Origin: Diploscapter coronatus
Lineage: Eukaryota; Nematoda; Chromadorea; Rhabditida; Rhabditidae
DNA length: 64,000 bases
Direction of reading: 5' to 3'
NCBI GenBank assembly: GCA_964036155.1
Contig: OZ038423.1
Coordinates: 59,411,249-59,475,248, forward strand
A program made the position numbers and the translations under genes. The notes under the pieces are model-generated. The model saw nothing but the letters and a program-made list of their open reading frames with translations, ran no database searches and was not told the origin of the DNA. Every line of letters begins with the position of its first letter. Within the stretch, counting starts at the first letter, position 1. This document shows, one piece after another, positions 1-11,052 of the stretch.

Positions 1-4
1 TCAC

Positions 5-217
5 CTCCGGACAAACGACGAGCCCAATGAGTTTTTGTCCCGCATCGAGAACGGTCTGATTTTTGGAGAAGCTGTTGGCCAGCGATTTGGATCTCTTTTT
101 GGGCACCGGGAGCGGCGCCAAAAGTGCCGCATTTTCGTGATTTTCTCGGTTCTCGTCCAGGTCGGGCGCGGGCCGCTTGCCGCGGTTGAAAAAGTCCGTG
201 ATAGGCTTCTGGGGCAT
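5..217 (-). CDS. Eco1/ESCO-type cohesin N-acetyltransferase, first exon (partial)
   Basis: One exon of 71 codons is present; the gene continues beyond the left edge of the window. The protein begins MPQKPITDFF, in which QKPITDFF fits the PCNA-interacting PIP box (Q-x-x-I-x-x-F-F). A basic, probably disordered linker follows (PKKRSKS). The exon ends with QTVLDAGQKLIG and VVCPE, matching the start of the Eco1/ESCO C2H2 zinc finger, where a conserved D-x-GQK stretch precedes C-x-x-C. The exon stops in phase 0 after CPE at a GTGA donor, so the second zinc cysteine would open the next exon. Family role: acetylation of SMC3 to establish sister-chromatid cohesion during replication, recruited by PCNA. 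The start is set by a TTTCAG acceptor 2 nt upstream of the ATG. The acetyltransferase domain is outside the window, so the family call rests on two short motifs. Confidence 0.72.
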
Positions 218-858
218 TCCTGAAAGACGAATTATAAAAGTCGAAAATAGAGTCTAAATCGACACACGAAACGAAGGGGTAAGCGCAGGACGAATAGTGA
301 AAAAACACTTCATTTATTTCCGATCGCCTTTTTCGTCGTTCGATGTTTTTTCGTCGAAATTTCAAAAATTCATAATTTTTTAGCTTTTAAACTTTATGAA
401 ATCGTGCATTTGCGCATTGGTGCAGTGCAAATTGTAGCAGACTTTAGCAAAAAGCATCGAATCATTTGCATCTATTTGTTTATCGTTCAAAGTTTATCCT
501 GCGTTTTTCTCTCTCGGAAAAATCGATATCTATTCGTTTTCAGGATTCCCAGATTCCTTTCCTGTCGATGAAAAGTCCGCTGAACTTCGAGTGATCGTCT
601 CCTGGTTGCCCTGATTGGTATCAAGTTTTCCTGCAAAAATGGTAATTTTTAATTTTTCGCTATTTTTGTTTACTCCATTGTCCCCGAGATGAACCCCTTA
701 CAAAGAAAGGGGGAAGGGCATTCGCGAACCTTAACTATGTGCCTATTCTCTCTCTTATTTCCCTCTAGTCTCGATGCGTGCGTCTCGCAGGTTATAGACG
801 TAGAGTACATATGAAAGGCTCATTTCGCGGACAATGGAGAGTAAGTTTATTTTTTCAG
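218..858. other. Divergent intergenic region, eco1-like / vps-26
   Basis: Non-coding interval between two divergently transcribed genes, so both promoters probably lie here. An ATG at 639-641 is followed directly by a GTAATT donor. If that 3-nt coding exon were joined to 859, vps-26 would start M-A-M instead of M. An acceptor at 856-858 lies 3 nt before the preferred vps-26 ATG. No repeat or RNA gene was recognised. Confidence 0.5.
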
Positions 859-861
859 GCG

Positions 862-3266
862 ATGCTATTCGGCTTCGGACAGAGCGCGGACATTCAAATC
901 AAGCTGAATGACGAGGAATCAAGAAAGGTTGGGAAACAGAATACGTTCCAAAAATTCTAATTTTCTAAACAAACACTTCATTCCTCAGAAGAAATCTTAT
1001 AATTGTAAAGCGAATATTATTCTGAAGATGCTAATTTTCGCCAACCAATAGAAATAGTACAGCGAAAAGTCTGTAAAATTATCACCAGTGAACTCGCTGA
1101 GCTGAAAAGTTTGATATCCAATATTCTCTATTACTAAACCCCTACCCTACATGGGTAAACTAGTACTTTTTAAATTGGCTTAAAGTGTGCATATATTCGT
1201 TCAATTTTTGTGGTACTACTTTTATTAATTGCCCTAGTTTTCAATTTATGCTAATTCTATACTTCAGGTGGCGAAAATCCGTGGAGAGGACGGCTCCTCT
1301 GAATCTCACTATCTGTTCTACGACGGCGAATCGATTGCAGGCACGGTGCACATCAACCTCAAGAAGGCCGGCCAGAAGCTCGAGCACCAGGGCATTCGGA
1401 TCGAATTTGTCGGGCAAATTGGTGAGCAATTTTGAAACTTACAAAGATATCTCAGTCGGATTTGTGCTTTCATTTTCCTGCCCTTCAACATGTGAGTACT
1501 ATTCGAAACTGTTTTGAATGCAATATCATTCCAACATATTTTATGCAGATTCTTTGAGTTGAAAAAAATTATATACATACCTGGGCAGAGCTTAAGTCAG
1601 GTTATTCAAGCGTACCTCACTATGTATCAACTTTCTATAGAGAGTTTTTGATTTGCGTACCCCCTTCTCTATATTTTTCATACAGTACCCCTAAAATTAA
1701 AACAAAATCGGTATTTGAAAAATTTTAGAAGTCTACTACGACCGCGGCAATCAGCAGGATTTCATCTCCTTGACTCGAGAGCTGACGCGACCCGGCGAAT
1801 TGACGCAGAACGTCTCGTTTCCCTTCGAATTCAACAACGTCGAAAAGCCCTACGAGACGTACACGGGCACCAACGTGAAATTGCGGTTAGTTTTTTTCTT
1901 TTTTAATTAAAAAATACTTTTACTCAGATTTGAAAACGAAAAACAGAAATTATTTTCTCAAGATTATAATTTTTAAGTTAGAAAATGAAAGTTTAAAATT
2001 AGTAAATTTTTTAAAAGACAAAACTATAAAATTTAAAATGAAGTTTTCTGACAAGAAACTTTAAAATGATAAAAAAGTACAAAAATTCCGAAGAAGAAAA
2101 ACTTAATTTAAAAAATATCTTCAGTTACTTCCTTAAAGTGACGATCGTGAGAAGGATTACGGACATCACGCGAGAGATGGATATCATCGTGCACGCCCTG
2201 TCGAGCTACCCGGATGTCGATTCGAACATCAAAATGGAAGTGGGCATCGAAGACTGTCTCCACATCGAGTTCGAGTACAACAAGAGCAGGTCGGAAAAGA
2301 TTCGTAATTAAAATATAAAAAAGATCCTCGTATCTTTTCATTATTTGGAATTGTATTATTCTCCTTCTCAAAATTGGTCGTTTTTTATCAAAGTTGTAAT
2401 TTAAAATTTTTAAAAATATATTTCGAATTCTTCTATTTATACTATACTTTCTTTCAACTTTATTTCAAGCAATACAAAGCTGAATTTTTTAACAATTAAT
2501 TGGTAAAATATACAATTTTCAGATACCACCTGAAGGACGTGATCGTCGGAAAGATCTACTTCCTGCTGGTCCGCATCAAGATCAAATACATGGAAATCGC
2601 CATTCTCAAGACGGAAACGGTCGGCTCGGGACCGAACATGTTCAAGGAAAATGAAACCGTCGCCAAATTCGAAATCATGGATGGGGCCCCTGTCAGAGGT
2701 CGGCGTTGTTTTCAGATTCTTAGTGCCGTATAAAATCCGTTTTCATTCCTATGCTTTATCGTAGAAGCTTCATTTTGTTAGTTTCAAATATACGAAGTGT
2801 CGTATAAAGCCCATTTTACCCCCTATGTTTCATCATACATTTATTTTTAGGAGAGTCGATCCCGATTCGCCTATTCCTGTCCGGCTACGACATCACTCCG
2901 ACGATGAGAGACGTGGGCAAAAAATTCTCCGTCAAATACCTGCTCAATTTGGTGCTAATTGACGAAGAAGACAGAAGATACTTCAAACAGCAGGTGGGGT
3001 GTTTTTTTAACTAGTGATTTTTGAAGATAAAATATCTCACGGTAGCAGGTATATTAATCTGAAATAATTTTAAGGAAAAAGATGTTTAAAAAAGAATGAA
3101 ATTTTAGGAAGTGACTCTCTGGCGCAAAGCAGAGTCTCCCGTCCGTCACCCACTGAACGTCACCTTCCACCCTGTCCCGCCTCCGCCCTCGTCTGAAACA
3201 AGTTCGACGGCCGAAACTTCGACTGCATCGAGGGACAACACCAACGAGGTCAGCGAGGAATCCTAG
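862..3266 (+). CDS. vps-26: VPS26 retromer subunit
   Basis: Seven exons: 862-927, 1268-1421, 1729-1885, 2125-2289, 2523-2698, 2851-2993, 3108-3266; 339 aa, the usual length for VPS26 (about 330). It opens MLFGFGQSADIQIKLND and carries the family blocks YLFYDGES, KLEHQGIRIEFVGQI, GELTQ, VEKPYE, YFLKVTIVRR, KMEVGIEDCLHIEFEYNKS, YHLKDVIVGKIYFLLVRI, KYEIMDGAPV-like and RYFKQQE. It has the arrestin-like fold and, with VPS35 and VPS29, forms the retromer core that retrieves cargo from endosomes to the Golgi or plasma membrane. The last about 40 residues are Ser/Thr-rich and divergent, as in other members. The start is supported by a TTTCAG acceptor ending at 858; an alternative first exon (ATG at 639-641) would add only two residues. 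All introns are GT-AG with continuous phases. Introns 3 and 6 contain repeats listed separately. Confidence 0.96.
1579..1690. repeat. Dispersed repeat in vps-26 intron (copy 1)
   Basis: This stretch contains GGCAGAGCTTAAGTCA and, further on, CTATAGAGAGTTTTTGATTTG followed by GCGTACCCCCTTCTCT. The same order of blocks with small changes is seen at 36588-36722 in an alg-14 intron. Shared order over about 120 bp argues for an old dispersed element rather than chance. Confidence 0.5.
2720..2848. repeat. Tandem pair of CGTATAAA units in vps-26 intron
   Basis: Two units about 75 bp apart in intron 5: one has GTGCCGTATAAAATCCGTTTT followed by CTATGCTTTATCGTA, the other GTGTCGTATAAAGCCCATTTT followed by CTATGTTTCATCATA. 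Related units are paired in the last intron of the Ig/DB/FN3 gene (about 18630-18735), and a single unit is at about 29540. Confidence 0.6.
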
Positions 3267-4024
3267 ACCACTTTCCAAACTCACTGCGGACTCCGGAGCC
3301 GTATCATTTTCCAATTTTTTTTATAGGAGCTTCCCCGTACTTGTCTAAAATGTGCACAATTTCTATGATGCTTATAGTTTTTAGTTTACACTCACCAAAC
3401 CCATATCAGATTTATTGAAAATTACAAATTAATGAATTTTTAATTTTCAATGATTCTCGAGTTATGGCCCAGGCTCTCGACTCTCACTTCTTGCCTTTTC
3501 TTAAAATAAATCTAGTTTAAATCTTAATTTATTGCAATCCCGTTGTCAAAAATGAATTACTTTTGGAGTTTTTGTGACGCTCCTATAATTTATTAAATTT
3601 GAAGAAAATAATTGCTTTCTGATGATAATTATCCCAAATGTGTGTATTATCTGAGCCCAGAGTATTCTGGAAAAGTTGCTGCAACTTATTTTGGAAATTG
3701 GCAAAAAGTTTCGACAACTTTTACTTCGACTCCTCCCACTTTATCTTGAACACTTTGTGATAGTCTCTCCTGAAGCTCTCTTATCGAGTTGAAAGTTTTG
3801 ATGATAATGCTTTCAAACATCATTTTTCTAAAATTTTATCGCAATTTTGAGAATTTAAAAAAAAAAATATGTTTTCGATGCTGGTATTATCTATTTTATT
3901 TGAGAAGAGTAATAAATTTACGATTTTATATCAAGTGACCACTATCTAATGGCCTGAAAATCAATAATAGGGTCACTTTTCGATGATTGATAAGACCAAG
4001 TTATTATTTCTGCACGTTTTCTAG
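3267..4024. other. Intergenic vps-26 to PHYHD1-like
   Basis: Non-coding interval of about 760 bp. It holds the vps-26 3' UTR, with AATAAA at about 3505 as a candidate polyadenylation signal, then AT-rich sequence. An acceptor TTTTCTAG at 4017-4024 lies 4 nt before the next ATG. No repeat or gene recognised. Confidence 0.5.
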
Positions 4025-4028
4025 CGAA

Positions 4029-5723
4029 ATGTCTAATATTCGGCAGAAGTTAAACGATTTCGGCTACGCGGTCGTAGATGATGTTCTGAATGCTCAAGAA
4101 ATCGAGGCTATGAAGCTGGAAATGAAAAAAATCGTCGGCAATTTGGACATCGAAAAAGAGCCGAAGAGCGTTTTCAGCACCTACGATGAAGATCAAGTAG
4201 AGATTTTTCTTTTACATTTTAAATCTGAGGATTTCATATATCTGGGGGTTTAAAACATTGACATCTCCCCCAATTGATTTTGCTCCTAATACATTGATAA
4301 GCATTACTAAAGTCTTATCTGATTCAAGAAGATTGAAATTTTGTATTATCTCAGATTTAAGGACTTTATGAAATATCCGGATTTAAAAGGGTTACAAATT
4401 TAGCACGTAGCTGATAACTATTTCCTAAATTCATCCGATAAAATAGCATTTTTCTACGAAGAGGGCGCATTCGACAAAAATGGGAAGTTACAAGTCGACA
4501 AAACTCAGGCCCTAAATAAAGTGGGGCATGGTATGAAGGGTTTCAGTCTGCAATTTGAAATTTTTAACTTTAGGTCTTCACGTTCTGAACGACGTTTTCA
4601 AAAAGGTTACCTTTCATCCAAAGGTTAAGGCTATTTTTAAGGAACTAAACTTCGAGGTTCCTGAAGTGGTTCAGTCCATGTACATCTTCAAGGTTAGAAG
4701 TTTCGGAGAATCGAATGAAGTTCAAAATTTATTGAAGTTTGATCAAATTTATGGAGTTCAACTAGAAAACTTCACAAAGTTCCGGAAATTTATTGAAGTT
4801 TAGCAACCCCGTATCGGAGGTGCGGTAACTCCGCATATCGACGCGACCTTCCTCTATGTCGAGCCCATAGAACATTTGATTGGGGTTTGGATTGCCGTCG
4901 ATGATGCAAAAATTGAGAATGGTTGTCTTTCGTTTATTCCCGGAAGTCACAAAGGTAGGTTGACAAAAAACATTCTTCGATAAACCTAATTTTTTAGTCT
5001 CCAATGTGGACTATCGTTTCGTCAGAACTCACTCTAAAGAGGGGAAACTTGTGAAGTTCATCGGAGAAAGGCCCACATACGACGATAATAAATTCGAAGC
5101 GGTACCGATTAAGAAAGGCAAGAATGTCGAGTTCTTTAAACACTGAAAAAATTGGCAACTTAGAATCCAGTGCCCATATCCAAAAAAAACTTCATCCCAT
5201 TGGGAATAAGTTATTCCTTTGGAACATCTAGAAAGCTATTCCAAAAGAATAACTTATTCCAATGGAATAAAGTTTTCTGGATACGAACACAACAAGGAGA
5301 AGAGCCATTGGATAACAGCTTGTAAATACGATGATTTTTGAGAGAGAAATAATTGGCTTTCACTGTACGAAGCTCGAAAAAGATCGAACTCGAACTCGCG
5401 AAAAGTTCACATCACGAATATATCTTACTTTTACAAATCACATTATTTCGCATTATCATGTGTCAAAATTCTACTTTTTTTAATTTCCGAAATTTTAGGA
5501 TCCTTAATACTGATACATGGCTTGGTGGTACATAAAAGTGAGCCGAATACATCGGAAGTCAGTCGACACGCCTACACTTTCCACGTAATGGAGGCGAAAG
5601 AGACCAAGTGGAGTTCGGATAATTGGTATCCCATAAATGTTGAAATATTAGCCCCAAAATTTGAAATTTAGGCTCCAACAAACCCCAACCTATAAGTTTC
5701 CAAACCTCTATGATTTTGCGTAA
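4029..5723 (+). CDS. Phytanoyl-CoA dioxygenase family protein (PHYHD1-like)
   Basis: Seven exons: 4029-4196, 4404-4530, 4574-4692, 4804-4954, 4998-5117, 5499-5625, 5672-5723; 287 aa, close to human PHYHD1 (about 290). Family: Fe(II)/2-oxoglutarate-dependent dioxygenases. The iron ligands appear intact: H-x-D in TPHIDAT, the distal His in LIHGLVVHKS, and the 2-oxoglutarate-binding Arg in SRHAYTFH. Further PHYHD1 blocks are VVQSMYIFK, GVWIAVDDAKIENGC, FIPGSHK and a C-terminal WSSDNWLQ. The acid substrate of this family is not settled. Intron 5 (5118-5498) must use a GC donor (AAAG|GCAAGA), because only that gives KKG-SLILIHG in frame; it also holds a hairpin repeat. A TTTTCTAG acceptor 4 nt before the ATG supports the start. 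Convergent with the gene at 5852-6876. Confidence 0.92.
5176..5284. repeat. Hairpin (MITE-like) element in PHYHD1-like intron
   Basis: Two inverted arms of about 46-49 bp (5176-5224 and 5239-5284) are separated by 14 nt. Core of the left arm is GGGAATAAGTTATTCC, of the right arm GAATAACTTATTCC. The arms match with a few mismatches. No coding capacity, so a non-autonomous palindromic element is likely. It sits inside the GC-AG intron. Confidence 0.8.
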
Positions 5724-5851
5724 TTTTTTTACAAAATAAATAAAACTTGCTTTATTAGAAGCGAACTAGAAAATTGCCTGTGTTTTGTGTGCACTCATTT
5801 TGCATTGTTGATTGCGTCTTGGCTCCTCCCACTATCGCTTTTTCCCAGTGC

Positions 5852-6876
5852 TCAAACCGGCTCGAAGTAGGTTCTGTAGTGAGGCAGCGACGTCTCAGTG
5901 CGTAATGAGGAGCTCTGGAAATAGGAGATATATTAAATCTGGGGGATATATAAAATTCGGATATATGAAGTCCCTTCCTTACATCATTGGAGTCGCTGTG
6001 GACGTAGTAGGGCGAGAGCGGTTCCTCTTTCGACAAACTATCCGTCGAACTCGAGCGATACGTGACGGATTTCGTCTGAAATGGCTAATCAGAAAAAAGT
6101 GATGTCATAAAGAAGTTACAGCTTGAAAGAAGGAAACGCCGAAACGACGTCACTTTTAATTCATGACGCCTTTTAATTTCTTACATCACTGGGAATCACC
6201 ATCGAGCGGACGAGCTCCAACGCCTTGCGACGCGTCGTCTCCGACGCCGCCATCACAAACGGCCGATCGTAGACGGTGGTCGGCGAACTGAAAGACATAG
6301 CATATTTTTAATTAGCGTCACGACGCCTTTCGCCGACTCGGTATTCAGAACGGACGCATCAGTCGTCAGGGACGTCGCGCTGTTTGCCTCAGAGGCGGTC
6401 GCCGACTTCGGCTCGCTGGTGACGTATTCGGAAATCGCCGCTAAAAATCGTTGACGTCGTATAACGCCATGGGGGTATTTACTTACGCTCCTCAACGACT
6501 ACCGATTGAATGACGCACGTTTCGGAGGGGTACGAGTGCCAGCTATCAGTCCTAATCAGCTCGCTGACGATGCCGAGAGAGCCGGCAATCGTCTGAGACG
6601 ATGAAGATGAATCCACTGTGCGAGATGACGACCTTCAATTTTAAAAGGAGTTATTTAAAGGGCGTCAATTTTGAGATGACACACTACCTGCTTCTCAGTT
6701 TTCTCGGCTCTTCCTCCAACTCCAATTCAGCGAGCAGTTGGACGACTCGATTGACGTACGCCTGATATTCGGATTCGAGACGTTCCTCGTCGAAGTAGTA
6801 GTTCTCGCAATAGTTGACTGAAAAAACGCCAATTATGATGACGCCATGACGTCATCCCATTCTCCCTACATTCCAT
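5852..6876 (-). CDS. Unrecognised Ser/Thr-rich protein
   Basis: Seven exons on the minus strand: 6870-6876 (only 7 nt, ATGGAAT), 6688-6817, 6487-6632, 6338-6440, 6185-6287, 5983-6075, 5852-5914; phases agree throughout; 214 aa. I do not recognise the family. The N-terminus (NYCENYYFDEERLESEYQAY, then VNRVVQLLAELELEEE) looks helical, possibly coiled-coil. The rest is Ser/Thr/Glu-rich with short conserved-looking blocks (SPTTVYDRPFVM, RRKALELVRSMVIPSD, EEPLSPYYVHSDSND) and the end RTYFEPV. No signal peptide or membrane segment is seen. The exon 4/5 join (GA|gtcggc, 50-nt intron) is the only phase-compatible GT donor giving a normal-sized intron, but weaker donors at GC|gtccgt and AC|gtccct remain possible. 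The last intron carries three copies of the dispersed CATATATCC motif. Confidence 0.62.
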
Positions 6877-9800
6877 CACGCAAAAAGAAGCGCTAATCGA
6901 TAAATGACGCAAAGTTGGCAATCATATCGCTCTTCAGTCCATCATTCTAATTTCAAGTTGGATGAGCGAAAGCATGCCGCATGGACAATATGAGCTGAGA
7001 CTTAGCCCAAATGATTTTCTGACCTGACCTCACTAATGCGATAGAAATCTAAACCTCTTAGGGAACGTGATATGGGAACGAGTTATGAATTTTCGGGTAT
7101 ATGACCCGGTTTATTTCAAAAATTCTCCTAAATCATCAATGTTCGGCAATATTTCGACAAAACTTGTACTGTTATTTTATATTTGCGATTTCTATGTGAT
7201 ATGTATTTATATCACAACTGAGCATCTCTAGTTCGTAGGATTGTCTGGAAAAATTTTAAATTGAACTTATTACAAGTCAAATTAAATTCGTTTCTGTTTT
7301 GACTGGGTTAGAAATCGGAATAAGACTTGTTCCGTCTCCGTTTTTCGTTAGCCGGAAGTCGAGAGAGTTCGGTTAAATGGAGATCGAAAAAGACGCAGAG
7401 AAAGAAAAGTCTCTTCTCTTCGGAAAGACCCCTGTGCTTGTTTATTTTCCACTCCCTTTTCGTCACTGAAGTCCATCTTTGTTAGTGACTTTTCTAGTCA
7501 CTTTTCGAGTTTTTGTTTTTATTTTAGATTTCTTAAAATACGCTACTTCTCAAATTATTATTCTTTAATTTTTAATTTTTTCCCTAAAATAATATATTTT
7601 TATAGCTATAATCTCCTGAAAATTTAAACCTGAGTTTTAGGCTTGGTTTCGTGAATTCTCCGCATTAGATTATTGCTCATAAAATGTTATTCTTCACCGC
7701 GCTTTACACACTTTCCCTAATGAGACGATTTTAGCGTTGCCATAGCGATTTGAAAAAAACAAAAAGGTTTGTCAAATGCAAAAATACGCAGACTACTAGA
7801 AAATCTCTATTTACACGTTGAAGAATAGTCCTTCAACGTTGACTGGGATGATTTCCACTTTCTTTGGATAAAATAGACTATTTATAATTGTACTTAGTAA
7901 TAAATTAGAAACTCATGATATTTTCCCAAGCGATAATGTCATTGCGTTATTACCATATCTCTCACATTATAGCGATATTGCACCTGGGTTGATTTTCGGT
8001 GGATTGCCGATATATTTTAATCCAAATCCTCAACTCATTATTTCGAAATGTAATCCTCTCTTCTGCAAAATGAAACAAAATACGCAAAAGTAAAATTTTT
8101 TGAATCATATTATAACCAAACAATGAAGATCAGCTTTTGTTGAGTTAAGATTTCATATATCGGCTCTTAAAGCCATATAGATTCGCGATATTTCTCACTT
8201 TATTTGGCTATTTCTCTGTGTCTCTTAAATCTAAATGCTATTTTCCATTGTTCGTATACCCCCTTTCCGGTATCCAATCTAACTCTTCTACCTAGCCGCA
8301 ATTTCTTTCTTTCTTTCTGTCTCTCTATTTTTCAAGGGCGATTTGTCAATCCTCCCCATACTATTTCTCTCTTTTTTCCGCCTTTTCTGTCTCAATCTTC
8401 ACCATTCTATTACCACTCCGACCTGCACATATCCGGTCATATCCCATATATAGCCTTTTGATATCTTTATTATCTTCTACCAAATTTGCAGCTACTTACC
8501 TCAGCCAGTTTTAAATTTTACCCTATGCTTCAACATGGAATAGGGCCTTGAAGATATTTGCATTCCTCTTCTTTTCTCCCTCTCTCTCTCTTAGATCGAC
8601 TCTCTATTTCTTCATCTTCAGTGATAGTGCCCTTTTTCTCTGCGCTCTCAGTGGATACCGTCATCTCTCTTCCAGAATGCGGTCACTCGCCCCAATCCCA
8701 CAAAGCGCGCGCATGTGTCCTCTTTCGATTTTGTTCGGTGATTTTCGGAATACGCCAGCCGGTTTCCGAGTCCTATCTTTTAACACAGGACGCATTTTCA
8801 TCTGGTTTAATGCAGTTGCAGAAATCTGGGAGTGGGGTTTGGGCAATTTTGTAGTTCCATGTCTCATGCTCGCTTTTTACTATCATATCAGTTCTCACTC
8901 ATGTGATAAGAGAATTTATTTCTTATCATCATCTGCGGCGTCGAAAATTCTGCTGGGGTCATATTTCATCTAAACACCATCGATATACTCTCCAAATTCC
9001 ATCATTTCTGATCAATTAGTTCGCTTTTATCACTCTATTGCCCATTCGAAATTCGATATTCCAACATTTTTATTTACTACTTTTAGCGAATGGCTAAGCT
9101 ATGCTCATATTTCAAAATTCGCGAATCACATTTTGGTTAGGGTTTCAAACTTGAGTTAATCTGGATTTTTTTTGCCAAATTTAGACTTGTTTACATCTTT
9201 GAAAGGATAACCTGATAGAGTGTCAATCTTGCACGTCGGGTATTTCAAGTGGCTTTCAGATGCTTTTTCTTAGCTATGTTCGTCTCTTGTAATTTGCAAT
9301 TTCCTTTCTTCCTCTTTTCTTTCTTTCTTTCTCTTTTTCTCTTCCCCTCTCCTATTTTGGCTAGTTGTCTCTTGTTGGGTCGATTTGCAAGCCTGGTTGC
9401 CTTTCCACCCAAAAGCCCCCTTTCAAACCCTTTCAAATTTGTCTCACTTTTTTCATTATGTCTTTCAAAAAATCTTCCTTCATTTTTAGAAAATTGACAA
9501 AATTTCTTGTTTTCTTCCCTACTCTGTGGTCGCTTTTTGAGGGCAAAGACTAATTTCGACATTTTCCTTCGATTGTGCTGTAATGATGATTGTATCGTAG
9601 TAGCAATCGAAACTTCAAAGTACCTGAACTCTAGCGAACCGGAAATAAGGGGAATGTTTTGATATTGAGTCAGAAAATAATAGTTTTCTATTGCAAAAGC
9701 TGATCTTCATCAAATTTTCAATAGAAAAATTAAGCCAAGTCCTATTTTTCTAACCAACCCCTAATCTTCTTTAGAATAACTCATAAACTCTCATTTTCTC

Positions 9801-11052
9801 GATTTGAAAAAGGCTGATCTTCGCCTATTTTTCTTCAACTTACCTGTGATATTTCCGGAGAATGGTCAAAGTTGACGGTGAAAGTCTCGATCAATTTTCG
9901 AGTTGACTGGAGCGAAAACAGGTTGACAGGCTGAGGAAAGAGAAATCATCGTCGAGTTGAATTCATCTCTGGGAGAAAAAAGCGTCGAAGGAAGGAAAAA
10001 CGAACAAGTTAAAGAGTCGATTCGAGTTGAATTCAACCTATTCGATTTTACCGTTCAAGTGCTGCTTCGGGAGAGAGAAACACGCACACATTTTACTCGC
10101 GTCTTCTGTCAAATGCTGCAGAATTTCTCGCGCCTATTAGGGGAAACAACAACTACGTAAAATCGACTACAAAATGGAAGATTTTTTGGATCTCGTTCGT
10201 AGTTTGATAAGCTAGACATCATGACTTAGTTTAGAAAAGAATAACATGTTTTTAAAGATATTTCTTAAATCTAGCATATTTTTGGCTGAAGGTATTTTGT
10301 TACCAAACGCTATTTCTCCCCTTTTTCTTTTTATCCTATACTACTTTTGTTTTGGTAACAAAGTACCTTCAGCCATTTGAAAACATATGACTAACACTTA
10401 AAAAGTCGTCATGCCTCTTGGATCAATTTATCTTTCGCATCATATGTTTCTTCGATTTTGGAACTTTCCAACTTCGATCTGTTGATTTGATAGTCATGCC
10501 TGTTTCCTTTAAATCATGATTTCCTTCGACTTGCAGACCTTATCTCCAGATCTTGCACAAATTCGTCGTCTATGTTGGTCATTTTCGCGTCTTTGGGCGT
10601 GCGCGCGAGCGTCCTTTCGCTTTTTTCATCCCCTTCTGCATTTGCTAATGAAACTCGTCCTTGTTCGTCGGACTTCTGATGCGTACAACACATTCCTCAT
10701 GATTATTCCGATTTTTTCGATCGATATCAGGGTCGAATTCCGAAATTTCATCGGAGTTCTGACCTAAAACTAAAATTCCTTATTTCTCTCGTTATTTTAA
10801 ATCAATATCAATGTCGAACTCAGAATTTTGTGTTCAAAGTTCTGGCCCTAAGTAGTATTAATCGATGCTCTCCTCTTTTTTTATATCGCACCAGATTTTC
10901 CATTTCACGTATATTTCCAGGCTTGTCCTTGACTCGCTCTTCCTCGACGTGTCTGACCGTTTGTACTCTCTAGCAGTTCAATTGTCACTGAGCCAAGATT
11001 CTCTCCCTTTCGCCTAGAAGTACCGAGTTAGTGGATCAGCCGGCGAGTAGCC
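6877..11052. other. Intergenic region upstream of the Ig/DB/FN3 receptor
   Basis: About 4.2 kb with no convincing coding exon. 8200-9520 is strongly pyrimidine-rich on the + strand with repeated short blocks such as GCTATTTCTC and (CTTT)n. Dispersed motifs occur at 8123-8141, 9694-9720 and 9806-9830 (GCTGATCTTC family), and an inverted repeat lies at 10284-10374. An acceptor ATTTCCAG ending at about 10920 starts a probable 5' UTR exon reaching the ATG at 11053. Confidence 0.5.
10284..10374. repeat. Inverted repeat with 24-bp arms
   Basis: Left arm 10284-10307 and right arm 10351-10374 match at 23 of 24 positions (GGCTGAAGGTA then TTGTTACCAAA). The loop of 43 nt is pyrimidine-rich. Related GGTACC/ACCAAATGGTA words cluster at 22200-22265 and 25925-26010, which may be decayed relatives. 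Confidence 0.75.

Noticed and set aside
8548..8973. 141-codon open frame on the + strand
   Set aside because: It lies in a pyrimidine-rich tract where stop codons are rare; composition is Ser/Phe/Leu-rich, with no domain and an overlapping second frame also open.
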